DNA of 23,336 nucleotides, taken from positions 1-23,336 of the forward strand of contig JAAMPI010000900.1 of NCBI GenBank assembly GCA_013054445.1, written 5' to 3'. Positions 1 to 11,300 of the stretch are shown piece by piece; within the stretch, counting starts at the first letter, position 1; every line of letters begins with the position of its first letter. This stretch comes from Cudoniella acicularis (taxonomy: Eukaryota; Ascomycota; Leotiomycetes; Helotiales; Helotiaceae). The notes below the pieces were generated by a model. That model was not told the DNA's origin and ran no database searches. It was given only the letters and a program-made list of their open reading frames with translations. The position numbers were made by a program, and so were the translations under genes.

Positions 1-190
1 GCTCAGGGGACGAGCTCTTGTAGATAGGGGACGTATGTAGTGGGGAAGTCAGTCGGTCGCTGGGTGGTCACGTGGTCGCAGACACGTGACTTACGCGAAA
101 GAGGATAAAAGACGTGTTCTCAGGCAGCGTAGCTTCCTCTCTTTAAGTCAAATTAACGTCTATTTGAACTCCCTCCCTTTTAGGTTATAT
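1..190. repeat. Edge of a repeat, not visibly RIP-mutated
   Basis: This stretch has normal CpA and TpG content and a higher GC content than what follows. It carries two CACGTG sites (near 78 and 94), a TATA-like GGATAAAAG (near 113-121) and then a pyrimidine-rich run. The layout resembles the promoter part of a retrotransposon LTR whose 5' end lies outside the window. No partner LTR was found, so this is a weak interpretation. Confidence 0.3.
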
Positions 191-3100
191 TTGTTCTTCT
201 ATATTATATAGTTAGGATTAGGAAATATCTTATCTTAAGATAGTCGGTTTTATTAGTATAGATAAATAAGAGAGCGGGAATTAGGAAAAAGATACGTATT
301 TAAAGCTCTTATATATATTCGAAGATCTTATTTTTATATTCTAAGATAATTTTATTAAGATCTATAAGATATTTAATTATTCGTTTTAAGTTATATATAT
401 ATTAGAAAGTTTTATCTAAAAGTTATTTAATATAAAATAAATTTCGTTATATATATATATATTATATAACGCTTTTATCTTATAGTCGCTTTCCTAGTTT
501 TAACTTTTAAGAAAAAAGATCTAGAATAGTCTTTTCTTCTGTTTTAGACTTCTTTTAATAACTTAGAGCTATAAGTTAGAGCTATCCGGGACCCCGTATT
601 AAGCTAGCTTATTATAAATCCTTACGGCTTAATTAGTAATAATATTATAACTAGAGACGCTTAGTAAGTAAAGACTTCTTAATTATAAAGACAACTTAGA
701 TATCGTTTAAAGATTAATTTAAAAGAATATTTCGTTAAATAAAAGCGAAGATAATTAAATATTAGCTAAGCGCTATATAATAATACGAGCCGCTTATAGC
801 GCTCTAACTAACTAATATTAGTATTTAAAAGGCTAAGTAAAGCACCTATAGGACCTAGTTAAGCTCTTCTCTCGGAAGTATAAGAGTATTTATAAAACCT
901 AAGCGGAAAAGGTAACTTAGTAACTAAAGCGTACGCTAAACGGCTTACGCTTATCTACGCTATTTAAAATCTTCTAACGGCTTTTTTAAGGCTTAGTTTC
1001 TTAGTTTTATCTATTATCCTAGTCTATTACTTCTTTCTACCTAATATTATTAGTTACTTTAAGATAGATATATTAAGTCTTAAAATTATTAAAAACTCTA
1101 TTAAGATTTAACCTGTTTTTTAATTCCTTTATAAGACGTATAATTCTTATTACTATCTAAGAATATTATAATATACTACTTTTAAAATAATCTATCGCCG
1201 TTATACTCTTCTATAGCTCGTATTATAGTATCTAATTAGTAACTCTAAGCTAACTTCGTTCTTATTTAGACTCTTATCGTAGTTTAGATTCGGCCGTAGC
1301 CTAATCTTTCTACTATTTTAGCTCTTGTTTAAGGTTTTTATTTTCTTTTTACAATTTATTAATCTTCGTACTAAAGCTCGCCTATAAAGGCTTTAATAAG
1401 TTTGTTAATTAGAATTAGAAACTTAAGATATTTATATATCTCTATTAATATAAGAGTTTCTTATATATATTCCGCTAATCTCGTCCGGGCTATAATCGTT
1501 ACCGGTATAGCCTTAAACACTAAGTTAGTTCCTTTATATAATTCTTTATAAACGCCGATTAAATAATTGTTTATATTTTTTAAGAAAAGATATTTCTTTT
1601 ATAATAATATCTTTTATATATAAAGATTATTAGCTCTAGTTATAAGACGAACCTATAATAGTTTAATTAGGATTCTTATTTTCTTTTTTAAGGTATTATT
1701 TAATAAGAACTAAAGAAAATATATAAAAGAAGAACTTACGAATATATTTTAATAATTCTTCTCGGTACTTACTCTTCTATCTACTATATTCTAGGTTATT
1801 TAATCTAATTAAAGCTATTTATTTAAGATATAATATAAGGAACTAAGAACTAGAAATAAAGGTTATACTAAACTTTTATTTCGTTAAAACAAGAACTTTT
1901 ATATTTTAAAAAATAAAATATAATATTAACGAAAATAAACAGAATTAAGCCTTAAGATTATAGACTTGATTCGGCGTAAAGATATAGCGATAATCGAAGA
2001 TAATTAAGATAAAAGATAACGGCTAATATTCTCTATCCCTTATACCTACCCCCGGTCTCTACCCCCTATCTTTACTCTTTATTCTCGCGTAGATCTATTT
2101 ATATAAAATATAAACCCCTTAGTAGTTCTAGTAGACTAAAAGATAAAATTATATAGATTTAATATTACTTACGATAATAACTAAAGATAGCGACTAGAAG
2201 AAAATATAGTTAATTCGTTAAGACGTTAATATAGATTCTTTAAACGTACTAACACAAAATAAACTAAAATTAAAAAGGTTAATTTAACTATTATACGTAC
2301 GCTAAATCTTATTTAGATATTATATTAAACTAATATTAAATTCTAGCTTCTATTAATACTATTCCTAGTTATACCTAATACTCTCTTCTATTCTATTATA
2401 CTAAATCTTTATTATACTTCTTATATTACGTTATAAAAAAAACTATTACTTAATATAAAATTTTATAAGATTTAAGAATTATACGTATTAGAAAACCCTA
2501 TAAAAAAGCTCGAAGAATAAAGATAAGAAAAAGCTAATTACTTATATATAATTCTAACTATATAATATAATAAGACAAAATTAAAATACGTAAAATATAT
2601 TATACGTAACTCTTTTTATTCTTTTAATAATAACTTTATAAGCCTATAATATTCTGTTTTATTCTAAACGAATCTTTAAGACGACTCTATTAAGACCTAC
2701 GACTTAACCGTAAACGAACCTATATAGTATTAATATAATATCGTAGAATAATAAGATCTAATAACTTATTAAGCTATAATAGAAGATATAATAACTTAAG
2801 AAGTTTATATAGATTATAAGCTTAAGACTAAAAATATAAGAGTAGCTTATAATTTAAAATATAACCGAAAAAATATATAACTAATAAAATTATTCTTAAA
2901 AATCTATATTAGTTTTTAAAATATACGAAGTAAAGCGATACTATAAAGCCGCTTAAAGACGACTATATAATAGTCTAACCTAGCCTATAAAAAATATAAA
3001 TAAATTTAACTACTTGTCTATATTTAAATAAATAGATATTTTAAGCCTATTCTTATAATAAATTACTAGCCTTTTACGTAGTCTCTTAACTTTTATATTC

Positions 3101-5148
3101 TTATTATAAGCAGTTATTAGGTTTGTTAGCGAAAAGAGTAACGCCGTTATTAAAAAGATTTCTAGATACTTAGAAGTAGATATTAATTAAAGAAAGAACG
3201 AATAAACATCTATCCGTATTAATAGACTAAATAGCGGCGGAAACGTTATTTAGTAATATGTTTATATTATTATCTACTAGAGCCTATAATCTATTAATAA
3301 TAGCTATAAACGTATTCTAGTCGATAAGCTTATTGTTTATTTACTAGGTATTTTTATTAGGATTAGAGACGAATATAAACTAGTTATCGAGGATAGCCTT
3401 ATAGTTTAGTTTATCCTTCTCGTTTATAAGTATAGTTACTACTTAAGAGACTAGGTCTCCTAAGTTAAGCGACTCTATAGCTAAAAGAAATCACGAAACT
3501 TTACCGGTATCTAACGCTTATTAGTTCTAAGCGTCTATAATGTCTTAAAGCGTCGAAGGGTTAGATTATCGAGTAATTAACGGGCTATAATAAGCGATAT
3601 TAGAACCGAGAGCGAAAAAGATAACGGCGGTGATTAGATATTATATTTTAAAATAGTAAGGCTAGTTAGAATAAGCTTAACGAACGGATTTAATACGAAA
3701 GAAATAGAATAGATTAAAGTCTTATATAGAATAGTAGAATAGTATAAATATAATAAAGTATTCTTAATCAGCTAGGGAAAGCTTTCTTTTATACTTGTTT
3801 AAGAAGAGAGCGCTATAGAAAAATATAAATATATTTTTATTTTAATATAAAAGCGTATCGGATTCTAAGCTAAGTAGGCCGGATTTAAAAATAAACTCGC
3901 TTATAACTAGTAGCTTTTAAATCATTAATTACCGTAGCTATATATAAGCAGAAATACGTAATTATATAGGTCTGATAAGTAGTAAGTTTAAGGTTCTAAA
4001 ACGGGATACTAGGCGAGGAACTACCCGAGGCTAGTTCTAGCCTCTAACTAGATAGCCGACTAACCTCTCTATTTATAGTGCCTTATCTATACGTAGTAGA
4101 GCGAATCGCTATTCTTTATAACTACTATTAATATATATCCGTAAAGATTATAATCTAGTGTTTAAAAAGATTAATAAAAGAATAAACTTATATTTAGTTA
4201 TTCTAGTTCTAATAATTAATATAGCTAAGACGAAACTTACGTCTACTAATCCGTCTCGGAAATACTAACTTATAATAAACAAGGTCTTAATATATTTAAA
4301 TTTTTATTTTATAATAATAGTAAATAATTAAATAATCTTTATAATAATTTAAAAAGATAAGTTATTATAACGAAGACGAATAGTCTTTCTAGAACTGTTT
4401 TAACGTCTAGTTTAATCTAAACACGAATATCTAACTATAATAAGAGTTTAGGATAGACTTATTAGAAATATAATATTTAAATCCTTAATTATATCGTTAG
4501 TTATTATTATCGCGATATCGATATCTTAGAACCGGTAATTTATAATAGGAAACCCGGGCTAAGTAACTAAAAAGGCGCTTAATATAAGATTATTATTATC
4601 TATAAAAGTAGAAGTTAGTATTATTAAAGCAGAAAGAGACTTACGGTTAGTAATATCTTTTTAGACGTCGTCGAATAAGACGGTAAATATATTAATAATA
4701 TCGGTAGCCTCTATTATATTAATTATTACGTCTAATATAAAGATATATAAGTTAATATCTCGAATCCTAACGCTCTTAGATAGACGAGCGAAGATAATAG
4801 AATAAGATAAGACGAGATAAATAAAGAATAAAATAAATCTCTTTATTTTAGCGCGTAAGAAAGCTAAGATACGATAATAAAGGCGTTATTAAATTAAGGA
4901 ATAATAGTAACCTTATATATTCGGCTTAAGATAAACAATTTATATAATAAGATAATATATATAATAGAGCTACTAGAATAGGCTTTAGTTATTTAGCGGT
5001 TGTCTAGAGGGTTATTAGGCTAACGTAACTTAAAAGCTCGTTTTAGTCTTTAATAAATATTAAGTAGTTATCGCTTATAGTAATACTAATTTTAATATTA
5101 GATCTAGAGAGCTAAATTAGAGCTTATCTATTTTATTAGATAACGGCT
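190..5148. repeat. Long RIP-degraded repeat tract
   Basis: About 5 kb of very AT-rich DNA in which CpA and TpG are rare while TpA is extremely common and CpG is still present. That pattern is what RIP leaves in duplicated DNA of ascomycetes, because it mutates C to T mainly in CpA. Every frame is full of stop codons and no open frame of useful length survives. The length suits an ancient LTR retrotransposon or several nested elements, but no reverse transcriptase or integrase motif can be read by eye. A Tc1 element has inserted at its right end. Confidence 0.85.
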
Positions 5149-5150
5149 TA

Positions 5151-5180
5151 CAGTAGGTGGCTATATGTCTGTGCGATTCG
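5151..5180. repeat. Left terminal inverted repeat of the Tc1 element
   Basis: Begins CAGT directly after the TA target duplication and pairs with 6482-6511 on the opposite strand. It has T at two places where the right copy has C, consistent with mild C-to-T mutation. Confidence 0.9.
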
Positions 5181-5307
5181 AATTTTTAGCGAATCCCTTA
5201 CTAAAATCCATAATCGTATTTTATATATAACTCACTCAATTTTAAAGCTATTTATACCCAAAGAGACTTATTTAATTCGCAAGTAGCTAATTAATAATCG
5301 TACTAAC

Positions 5308-6526
5308 TCAGTATTTTGTATACCACCTATTTGCTGCCTTGACAGCGTCCACACGCTTTTGCATCCCCTCAGCCAGCTTATTTAAGAGCTCTGGCGCCAA
5401 CGTCTCCCATGCCTCCTGTGCGCACTGGATCATAAAGTCCATTGCTGCTTGACCGTTCCCCATTCCCTTAAGCTCAGGATGTGCTCTTTCGATTTCTGCT
5501 TTTAGCATCTTCTAGAGGTTTTCTATAGGGTTCAAGTCAGGAGAATATGGAGGCCAATCCATCACATCTATCCCTAGCTCTAGGAAAAAATCCCTGACCT
5601 TGTGTGCCTTGTGAATAGGGGCATTATCTTGCATAAAGATACTATCATGTTCGAGGATCGTAGGAAGGTATTCGCGTAAGACTTCGATATAGACTCTGGC
5701 TGTGACGCCCCCCCTCTTCGCATTCTGGTCCCCCTCCATAACTACTAAATCACTCCTTACCCCGAAGCCAAAACCAGCCCAGAACATCTGCGATTTAGCC
5801 TTCGGTGGCTTAGCTTGAATTGCCCATAATTCTAAAGCCTGACCTATTATGGTTGTTCTATAATTAGCAGAGGCGCATCGTACAAAAGGAGGGGGAGATT
5901 TTACCCCGCTGCCTATATACCCACTCAATCGCACCCCCCTTCCCACGCTCAATTGAGCACTCATCACTCCACCGCAAACGCCTCCACCAGTCAACTGACT
6001 TTCCATCGTACTTTTCTGCCCACTCTCGCCGTAGTCGTGCATGCTCTTCCGTTAAAAATGGCCGCTGCTTGCACCTCCACTTCTGGATGCCGGATTTCTT
6101 GAGGTATCGGTAGACTGTCTTCTTAGAAGTGTGCGACGCACAATCCTTAAAAAGCTGAGCGGCAGTTATCTTCGGAAATAGGACAATTGTACGCTGTATC
6201 AAGCGCTGGTCGCCTGGAGTCAGGAGTGGTGGTCTACCCTGGCGTTTAGGGGTGATGCAAGAAGTCTGGTGAGACGCGTTTTTGTAGATCATACGGCAGG
6301 TCGAATCTCCAAGGTCTTCTAGGCGTGCAATTGCTGCAAACTTGATGCCATGATCACGAGCACCAACGACTCGAGATCTTGTATTCGGAGAGACCTCTCC
6401 TAAAGGTTGGCGTGGTGCTCCTGGAGGTCGCATTCTTGTAGGAGGGATGGGGGAAAACGCGTGAAAACGCGCTTTTATAAGCGAGTCGCACAGACATATG
6501 GCCACTGACTGTACGTAGAGAGCCAT
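5308..6526 (-). pseudogene. Tc1 transposase, DD34E, frameshifted and with a nonsense codon
   Basis: The product would be a DDE transposase that cuts and reinserts this element. Three successive minus-strand frames carry it. The first (6526 down to about 5900) has the N-terminal helix-turn-helix region, with a GRPP linker-like motif and a basic segment, and the first catalytic Asp in WSDECS. The second (about 5915 down to 5515) has the second Asp in FMQDNAPIH and the Glu in SPDLNPIENL, 34 residues apart. The third (5508 to 5308) is the C-terminal helix. The first junction is a one-base frame change in or near 5890-5915. The second is an in-frame TAG at 5512-5514, where the family normally has Trp after IENL; TGG to TAG is the change RIP makes. 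The copy is inactive. The family assignment is secure. Confidence 0.92.
6482..6511. repeat. Right terminal inverted repeat of the Tc1 element
   Basis: The reverse complement begins CAGTCAGTGG and matches the left end at about 26 of 30 positions. It is followed by TA at 6512-6513. Confidence 0.9.
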
Positions 6527-6552
6527 ACTCTGCCCCGGAAGTTTCGGTAATA

Positions 6553-6797
6553 ATTACCTCTAAAGTTTGCGACGAAAACTAACCTCACCAAACTTCATTT
6601 CCGTCTTTGGACCTGAGCAGTCGCTGCTCTAATCTAAGCCAATGGTGTGCATTCCTGAGCATGGCCTGAGCACACTGAACACGCTCGAAGTCAGCCTAAG
6701 CATTAGAAGTTAGGGATCCGTTTTGACCCCCTGGTGGCTTGTTTTGACTCCCGTATGACTTGGTTATAGTCTCCTGGTTGAATTTTTCTTAGTGCGT
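6553..6797 (+). repeat. Dispersed repeat, copy A
   Basis: This segment is related to two others in the window. Positions 6555-6640 align without gaps to the reverse complement of 12590-12675 at about 68 of 86 positions. The similarity resumes at a shared GGGATCCGTTT (near 6713) and again near 6783-6797. Positions 6553-6673 also align without gaps to 18309-18429 at about 76 of 121. Its right half has repeated CTGAGCA words. It does not look like coding sequence. It may be a terminal region of a larger element or an old MITE. Confidence 0.7.
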
Positions 6798-7120
6798 AAA
6801 AATACTCACTTTCCTTAAAATTCTTCGATCGAGCAAAGCTGTAATGGTGTTCTGGCTCCCCTGTTGACCACGCCGGAGCCGAATTTGGATCCCGCTAGCG
6901 CCAACCACCACCTAAATAAGAATTTTAGCTTCTACGAATATTTCAAACGACTACTTGTGTTTTCTGTTGTTGAGAGGAAGAGTTTGAGGCGAAACTGAGG
7001 ATATGTAGGGAGTGACAAATTAGAAGCGAGGTTTGAAAAGGGTTTGAATTATGACTTCTAGAGTCTCTCCACCCCGCATTGTCGAGAGATGAACCTATTT
7101 GCCGTTCCTCCCATTCGACC
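6798..7120. other. Spacer downstream of the 276-residue gene
   Basis: Single-copy-looking sequence of mixed composition between repeat copy A and the 3' end of the minus-strand gene. It should contain that gene's 3' UTR. I see no other gene in it; a 73-codon open frame here has no recognisable features. Confidence 0.5.
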
Positions 7121-7951
7121 TTAAGAATACCCCGGTGGTAACGTCTTGATCGGCTCGAGTACAATATAGTCCTCGAGATTGACGTCTTTGAAGTCGCTCA
7201 AACTCGGATATTGGGGACCCAGCGGTTTCTCCGGATCGAAAATCACTAGGTCATCTATCTCTTTCCTCCCAAATATGTTTAAATATTCAAATAAATTCTT
7301 ATCAAAGTTAAAGATCCCCCGCTCGGCGTCTAATCTCATGACAGCGAAAAAATGCTCGTTGGCTGGATATTGGACAACAATGGCGCCACGATAGCCTGGG
7401 ATAACTCCTTTTGCCGCTTTCTTTGCTTCCACACAGTCCCAAATAACCACATTGTCTGTTGCCACATCAGAGCTTTTCTTCCATCCGCTCAATTTAAGCT
7501 CGTATTCCCGGGTGATCTTCCTAGCCATCTCTTCATCGACATGCAAAGTTGCACCAGTCGGTCCCAGTGGCAACTGTCCGCCAGCAGTCAGTGTATTCGA
7601 CCTTTCTTCTGTGAAGATTTTCCCTCTCAGTTCCTCAGGCGCGAGTTTGATGACTTTTGGGTGAGGCGTGTTTTCTCCACTTCCGCTCTGCTTTCGAAAT
7701 TCTATGTTGACATGGAAGTTCCTGATACGTTTGTAGGCAGGACGGAATTTGAAAATGAATCGGAGAATGATGAGTGCCGCTGGTTTGCCATTGTCGAGGC
7801 CGTATTGTACAGTGTCGATCCTAACATTTACCAGCGTCTTTTCGTCGGGGTCGTATTCAAGGGCGTTTTCTCGTGTGCTTGATTCGCCAGGATGGTTGTG
7901 CTGTGGTCTAAGTTGGCCGGCTTTGGGTTGCAGTTCTAACGAGAACTCCAT
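7121..7951 (-). CDS. Unrecognised 276-residue protein, probably beta-rich, divergent from the CHAT protease gene
   Basis: A single uninterrupted frame. I do not recognise the family with certainty. The first 40 residues are polar and probably disordered. Residues 40-86 alternate hydrophobic and charged residues (VNVRIDTVQYG, ALIILRFIFKF, NFHVNIEF), as in a beta-sheet. Residues 138-200 include an acidic-basic helix and then VIWDCVEAKK and GYRGAIVVQYP, again strand-like. The C-terminal part holds EIDDLVIFDPEKPLG (about 231-245). There is no signal peptide and no clear membrane helix, so it is probably cytosolic. The start ATG lies 355 bp from the start of the TPR-CHAT gene on the other strand, so the two probably share a promoter region. 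Known fungal death-effector and protease gene pairs suggest it could be the protease's target or partner; the sequence alone does not show this. Confidence 0.8.
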   Translation of the reverse strand: MEFSLELQPKAGQLRPQHNHPGESSTRENALEYDPDEKTLVNVRIDTVQYGLDNGKPAALIILRFIFKFRPAYKRIRNFHVNIEFRKQSGSGENTPHPKVIKLAPEELRGKIFTEERSNTLTAGGQLPLGPTGATLHVDEEMARKITREYELKLSGWKKSSDVATDNVVIWDCVEAKKAAKGVIPGYRGAIVVQYPANEHFFAVMRLDAERGIFNFDKNLFEYLNIFGRKEIDDLVIFDPEKPLGPQYPSLSDFKDVNLEDYIVLEPIKTLPPGYS

Positions 7952-8306
7952 GTTGGTGTGGAGAATCTTAGACCCAGGAAAAGGTCGAGTCGAGCACTGT
8001 TAAATTGCCGTCCTCTAACGAAGTGAGGCAGACCTGCAGTTATTCCTGAGGCATTAATACAGATCCGCCGTCGTCTCTCATTGGGTACTCTCGCTTCGTC
8101 GTCAACTGCATGTAAAGTCCAAACCTTCCCCTATTCAAGAGATGCAAAAAATCTCCGCAGACAAGAAAACCCTCACCCGTCATCCGAGAACACGACGTCA
8201 AGTCTACACAACCGGATCTTACCGGAAAGCTTCCTCTTAGGCTCTTCTATTTGGCCTTGCATAAGAGGCTTCGATCCTCGGAGATTCAGAAATATCAGAC
8301 CATCCG
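7952..8306. promoter_or_regulatory. Shared divergent promoter region
   Basis: The only space between the start codons of the two divergent genes, about 355 bp. It contains a CCAAT box on the minus strand (ATTGG at 8080-8084) but no clear TATA box. No repeat or open frame of note was seen. Co-regulation of the pair is an inference from this arrangement. Confidence 0.55.
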
Positions 8307-11300
8307 ATGAGCATTGCCATGGCGGCTTCCTCCTCGATGGCAGCGGGAGCTGCCATTGCTGAAAGCAGACGTGAGAGTAGTGTCGAAAATTTTCCTGATG
8401 CTCTTCGTATTTTGACCGTAATACATGAAACTTCTAGTTCTGTTCGCGCAGAGATATTCAGAATACGAATTATCTTAGGCGACCATAAGCCAATCGCCTT
8501 CACATCAACTGTCACCCCTCCTGTCGCTCAGGGAGATGAACCGTACAATGAACTCCTCTTCATTCAAACTGAGCTCAGCCGCGTTAGTGCCAACGGAGAG
8601 CTTGCTCAATCTCTGCAATCAGCCACCTCACTATTTCAAAAGTACAAGAACGTGCTGGATCCTGGACAGTCGGACAGTGTAGTGGTAAGTAGAAATAATG
8701 TGACCTAAAGAAAGGACTATATCGCTGATGTGTAAGATTCTCATCTTATACTATTGCCTAGAGGTCAGATACTTTTGGAAGCTGTACGGTGATGGGATTC
8801 CTGATCCACAAATCGAATATAACGGAACTTTTCTGCAGCAACTCATCTTTTGCCTTACGAAAGAGGGCTTCTACTTCGAAGCCCTTGAGCTACTTGAGCA
8901 CTTCGTAAAAGACTGTAACCCGCAACTCGAGGCTATGGCGTCCTCACTACTAGCGGAAGACAACCTTGCTGGCACCGCATGCTTGATTCGTTTGGCTGCA
9001 ATTCATGGCATAAATGGAAACACTGAAGGCATCGAAGATCTCCTAAGTCTAATCGACCAGCTTCTTTCTGACGGCCATCAAATTGCCAAGATTAAATATG
9101 AACTCATACGCCAACGATTCCTTGAAGCCGGCCCTAGCCCGTCGGACAGAATTGAGCGACTTCTCCAGTTGTCCAAAACCTTACTGGATCTCGGTGACTA
9201 CAATACGGCTTTACATGCTCTCGAGTATGCTGCAGAAGTCCAATGTACGCTTTTCGCTTCCAGACAAACCATAGAACACGCCATGCGAATCCATTCCAGC
9301 CTACAGGTTGTTTGCGAACAGAATAATGACCATCTCAGTCAAATTTTGTTTCAATTTCGTAACTGCGATGTAATTAACCTGATTACTAGTAATCTTTCCG
9401 ACGCCATAAAGAAACGGAATGCACTGCTCTCTGCGCCACTATGCGCGAAGCTCCCCTATTTTCAGCGTTTCCACCGCCGTCAGTGGGCCGAGTATTTCAT
9501 GTTACATCAGCGAGAAAATGCATTGCATCATGCAAAAAAGTACCTTGAGTACTGTTGGACGTATAGAAGCGCAGAAGAACAATCCATTGCAGAAAACATG
9601 AGAATGCAGACAGAATTGCAGCCTGCACGAATGTCCGAAGAGGCTCGAGAATCCTCACTTGAAGGCGTGCGCCAACAACTTGAACAAGGGATAGAAACTG
9701 ATAAAGCAAATGGATGGTACCTTCCTCAGGTTGAGAAGCAACTTCTCCTTGTAGAGGTATTGGAAGAGCTTGGAAGGATTCAAGAGGAAGAGCATGAAGA
9801 GATTGCCAGAATTGTGGTTGGAATTCTGGACGATGCTGCATCTTCTTCCAATAAGGTCGAGTGGAAAAGCGAAAATGTTTACCTAAAGTTTGAGATCATC
9901 TTCCTAAAAGGAGCTGCTTCAGATCTCTCGCAAGGCGTTTTCATGGACATCACTCAAGGCTCAGAAGCCTTCGAGACCAACGACAGTACAGACTCCTCAT
10001 TGCGCCCTCAGGAATATTTCCACAAAGCTCGGTCTTTTCAGGAACTCATGTTTGCTATTCGAAATGAGTCTCTACCGGCATTCCAACGTCTCTTTAAGCA
10101 GGTCTGTCAATATATGGATAGGCTCAATATTGATGAGGATTTTCTGAAACGCGCCGAGCTTCTCAACTTTAGAGGAATTCTCTATTATTTCCTTATGGAG
10201 TTTGAGAGCACAACAATACGACAATTTTGGGAAGTAGCAGGCTTCAAGTCGCTTATTGATGGGGCTAAGATGGCATTGGAGTGTTTTAAGGAAGCTTTTG
10301 ACCTAAGTGATAAGATGGCAAAATGTGTGACTGATCGAAACGAATCAGTCGACACAATGACGAAGTTGGCCGCAGGACAAGCATATTTTACGAATGCATT
10401 CGAACTGCTCATTTTTGATATCGCTCTAGAACTTGCGTTCGGCCTTCAAGATAAGAAGCAAACCTGGCGCTGGATCCAAAGGAGCAAAGCGCGAGCTCTT
10501 TCAGAGATGTTGAGAAGTTCGCTGAACCCTGGTGATCTTCAAAATGGGCCAGATTATCTCGCACTGTCTGAAAGCTTAAAGTTCGAAGATCTGCAATACA
10601 TACAAACTGCATCGGCTCGAAAACTTATCTTCGTAGACTGGATTTCTTTCGGCATAAGCCACCGCAGGCTTCTTTTTTTTCTCCTTCAGCATGAGCCGTG
10701 ACGAAATGGGGCCGATCGCAGTACTCGAAATGGTCGAGATTGACACGCCTATGGAGGATCTTAAAGAGGCAGCACGGAGAATCACAGATGTCAGGATGGA
10801 TGGGCCAGATGCTTCCGAATACCTTCGACCCTTTATACCTACTATTCAGCCGTTGGTAAATTCTAGCGAACCAGAGGACATTTTGCTGCTGTCGCTGACC
10901 GCACCGCTCCACGGAGTACCATTGCACGCAGTTACATTAGACTCCGGTCTGCTAATTATCGAGAGGAACCCAATCGTATACGTCCCCTCACACTCTGCCT
11001 TGTTAAGCTGCCTTCAACGGCGCTCTTCTCCTGAACATGGAGCCGAGGCCCCGACGAAATGGCACGCCTCGGTTTTCGGGGCTTATGATGATAACAAAAC
11101 GGATTCCGAGACAGTCGCGGAAAGAAGCCAAATATATAGTTGTCTTACAAATCTAGCTCATGAACTAGGTACTGAAGCAGTCGTAGGGGCTAGCCTCACT
11201 AAGACACTTTTCGAGCAGCTGTCCCCGCCAGCCGACCTCCTTCATTTTCACGGTCACGGCATCTTCGATATCTATAGTCCAAAACGAAACTCACTCGTCC

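Larger units (their letters stand above)
5151..6511 (-). mobile_element. Tc1-family DD34E DNA transposon (inactive copy)
   Basis: A complete element of 1361 bp flanked by TA on both sides (5149-5150 and 6512-6513), the target duplication of the Tc1/mariner superfamily. The ends are inverted repeats of about 30 bp: the left begins CAGTAGGTGGCTATATGTCT and the right, read inward, begins CAGTCAGTGGCCATATGTCT. About 26 of 30 positions agree, and two of the differences are C in the right end and T in the left. One transposase gene runs on the minus strand and is broken (separate entry). The element sits at the junction of the RIP-degraded tract and more normal sequence. Confidence 0.93.

Noticed and set aside
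7121..7951. Naming the 276-residue protein a gasdermin-like pore former
   Set aside because: Its length and its place beside a CHAT protease fit that idea, but I see no sequence motif that supports it; kept only as a testable possibility.
7179..8003. Open frames of 70-176 codons on the plus strand
   Set aside because: They are shadows of the 276-residue minus-strand gene, with no family features.
10581..10689. An intron in place of the CHAT frame break
   Set aside because: The acceptor TTCAG looks good, but the only frame-keeping donor (GTTCGA) is poor and the intron would remove the conserved VDW stretch; the nearer donor at 10633 leads to an immediate stop.
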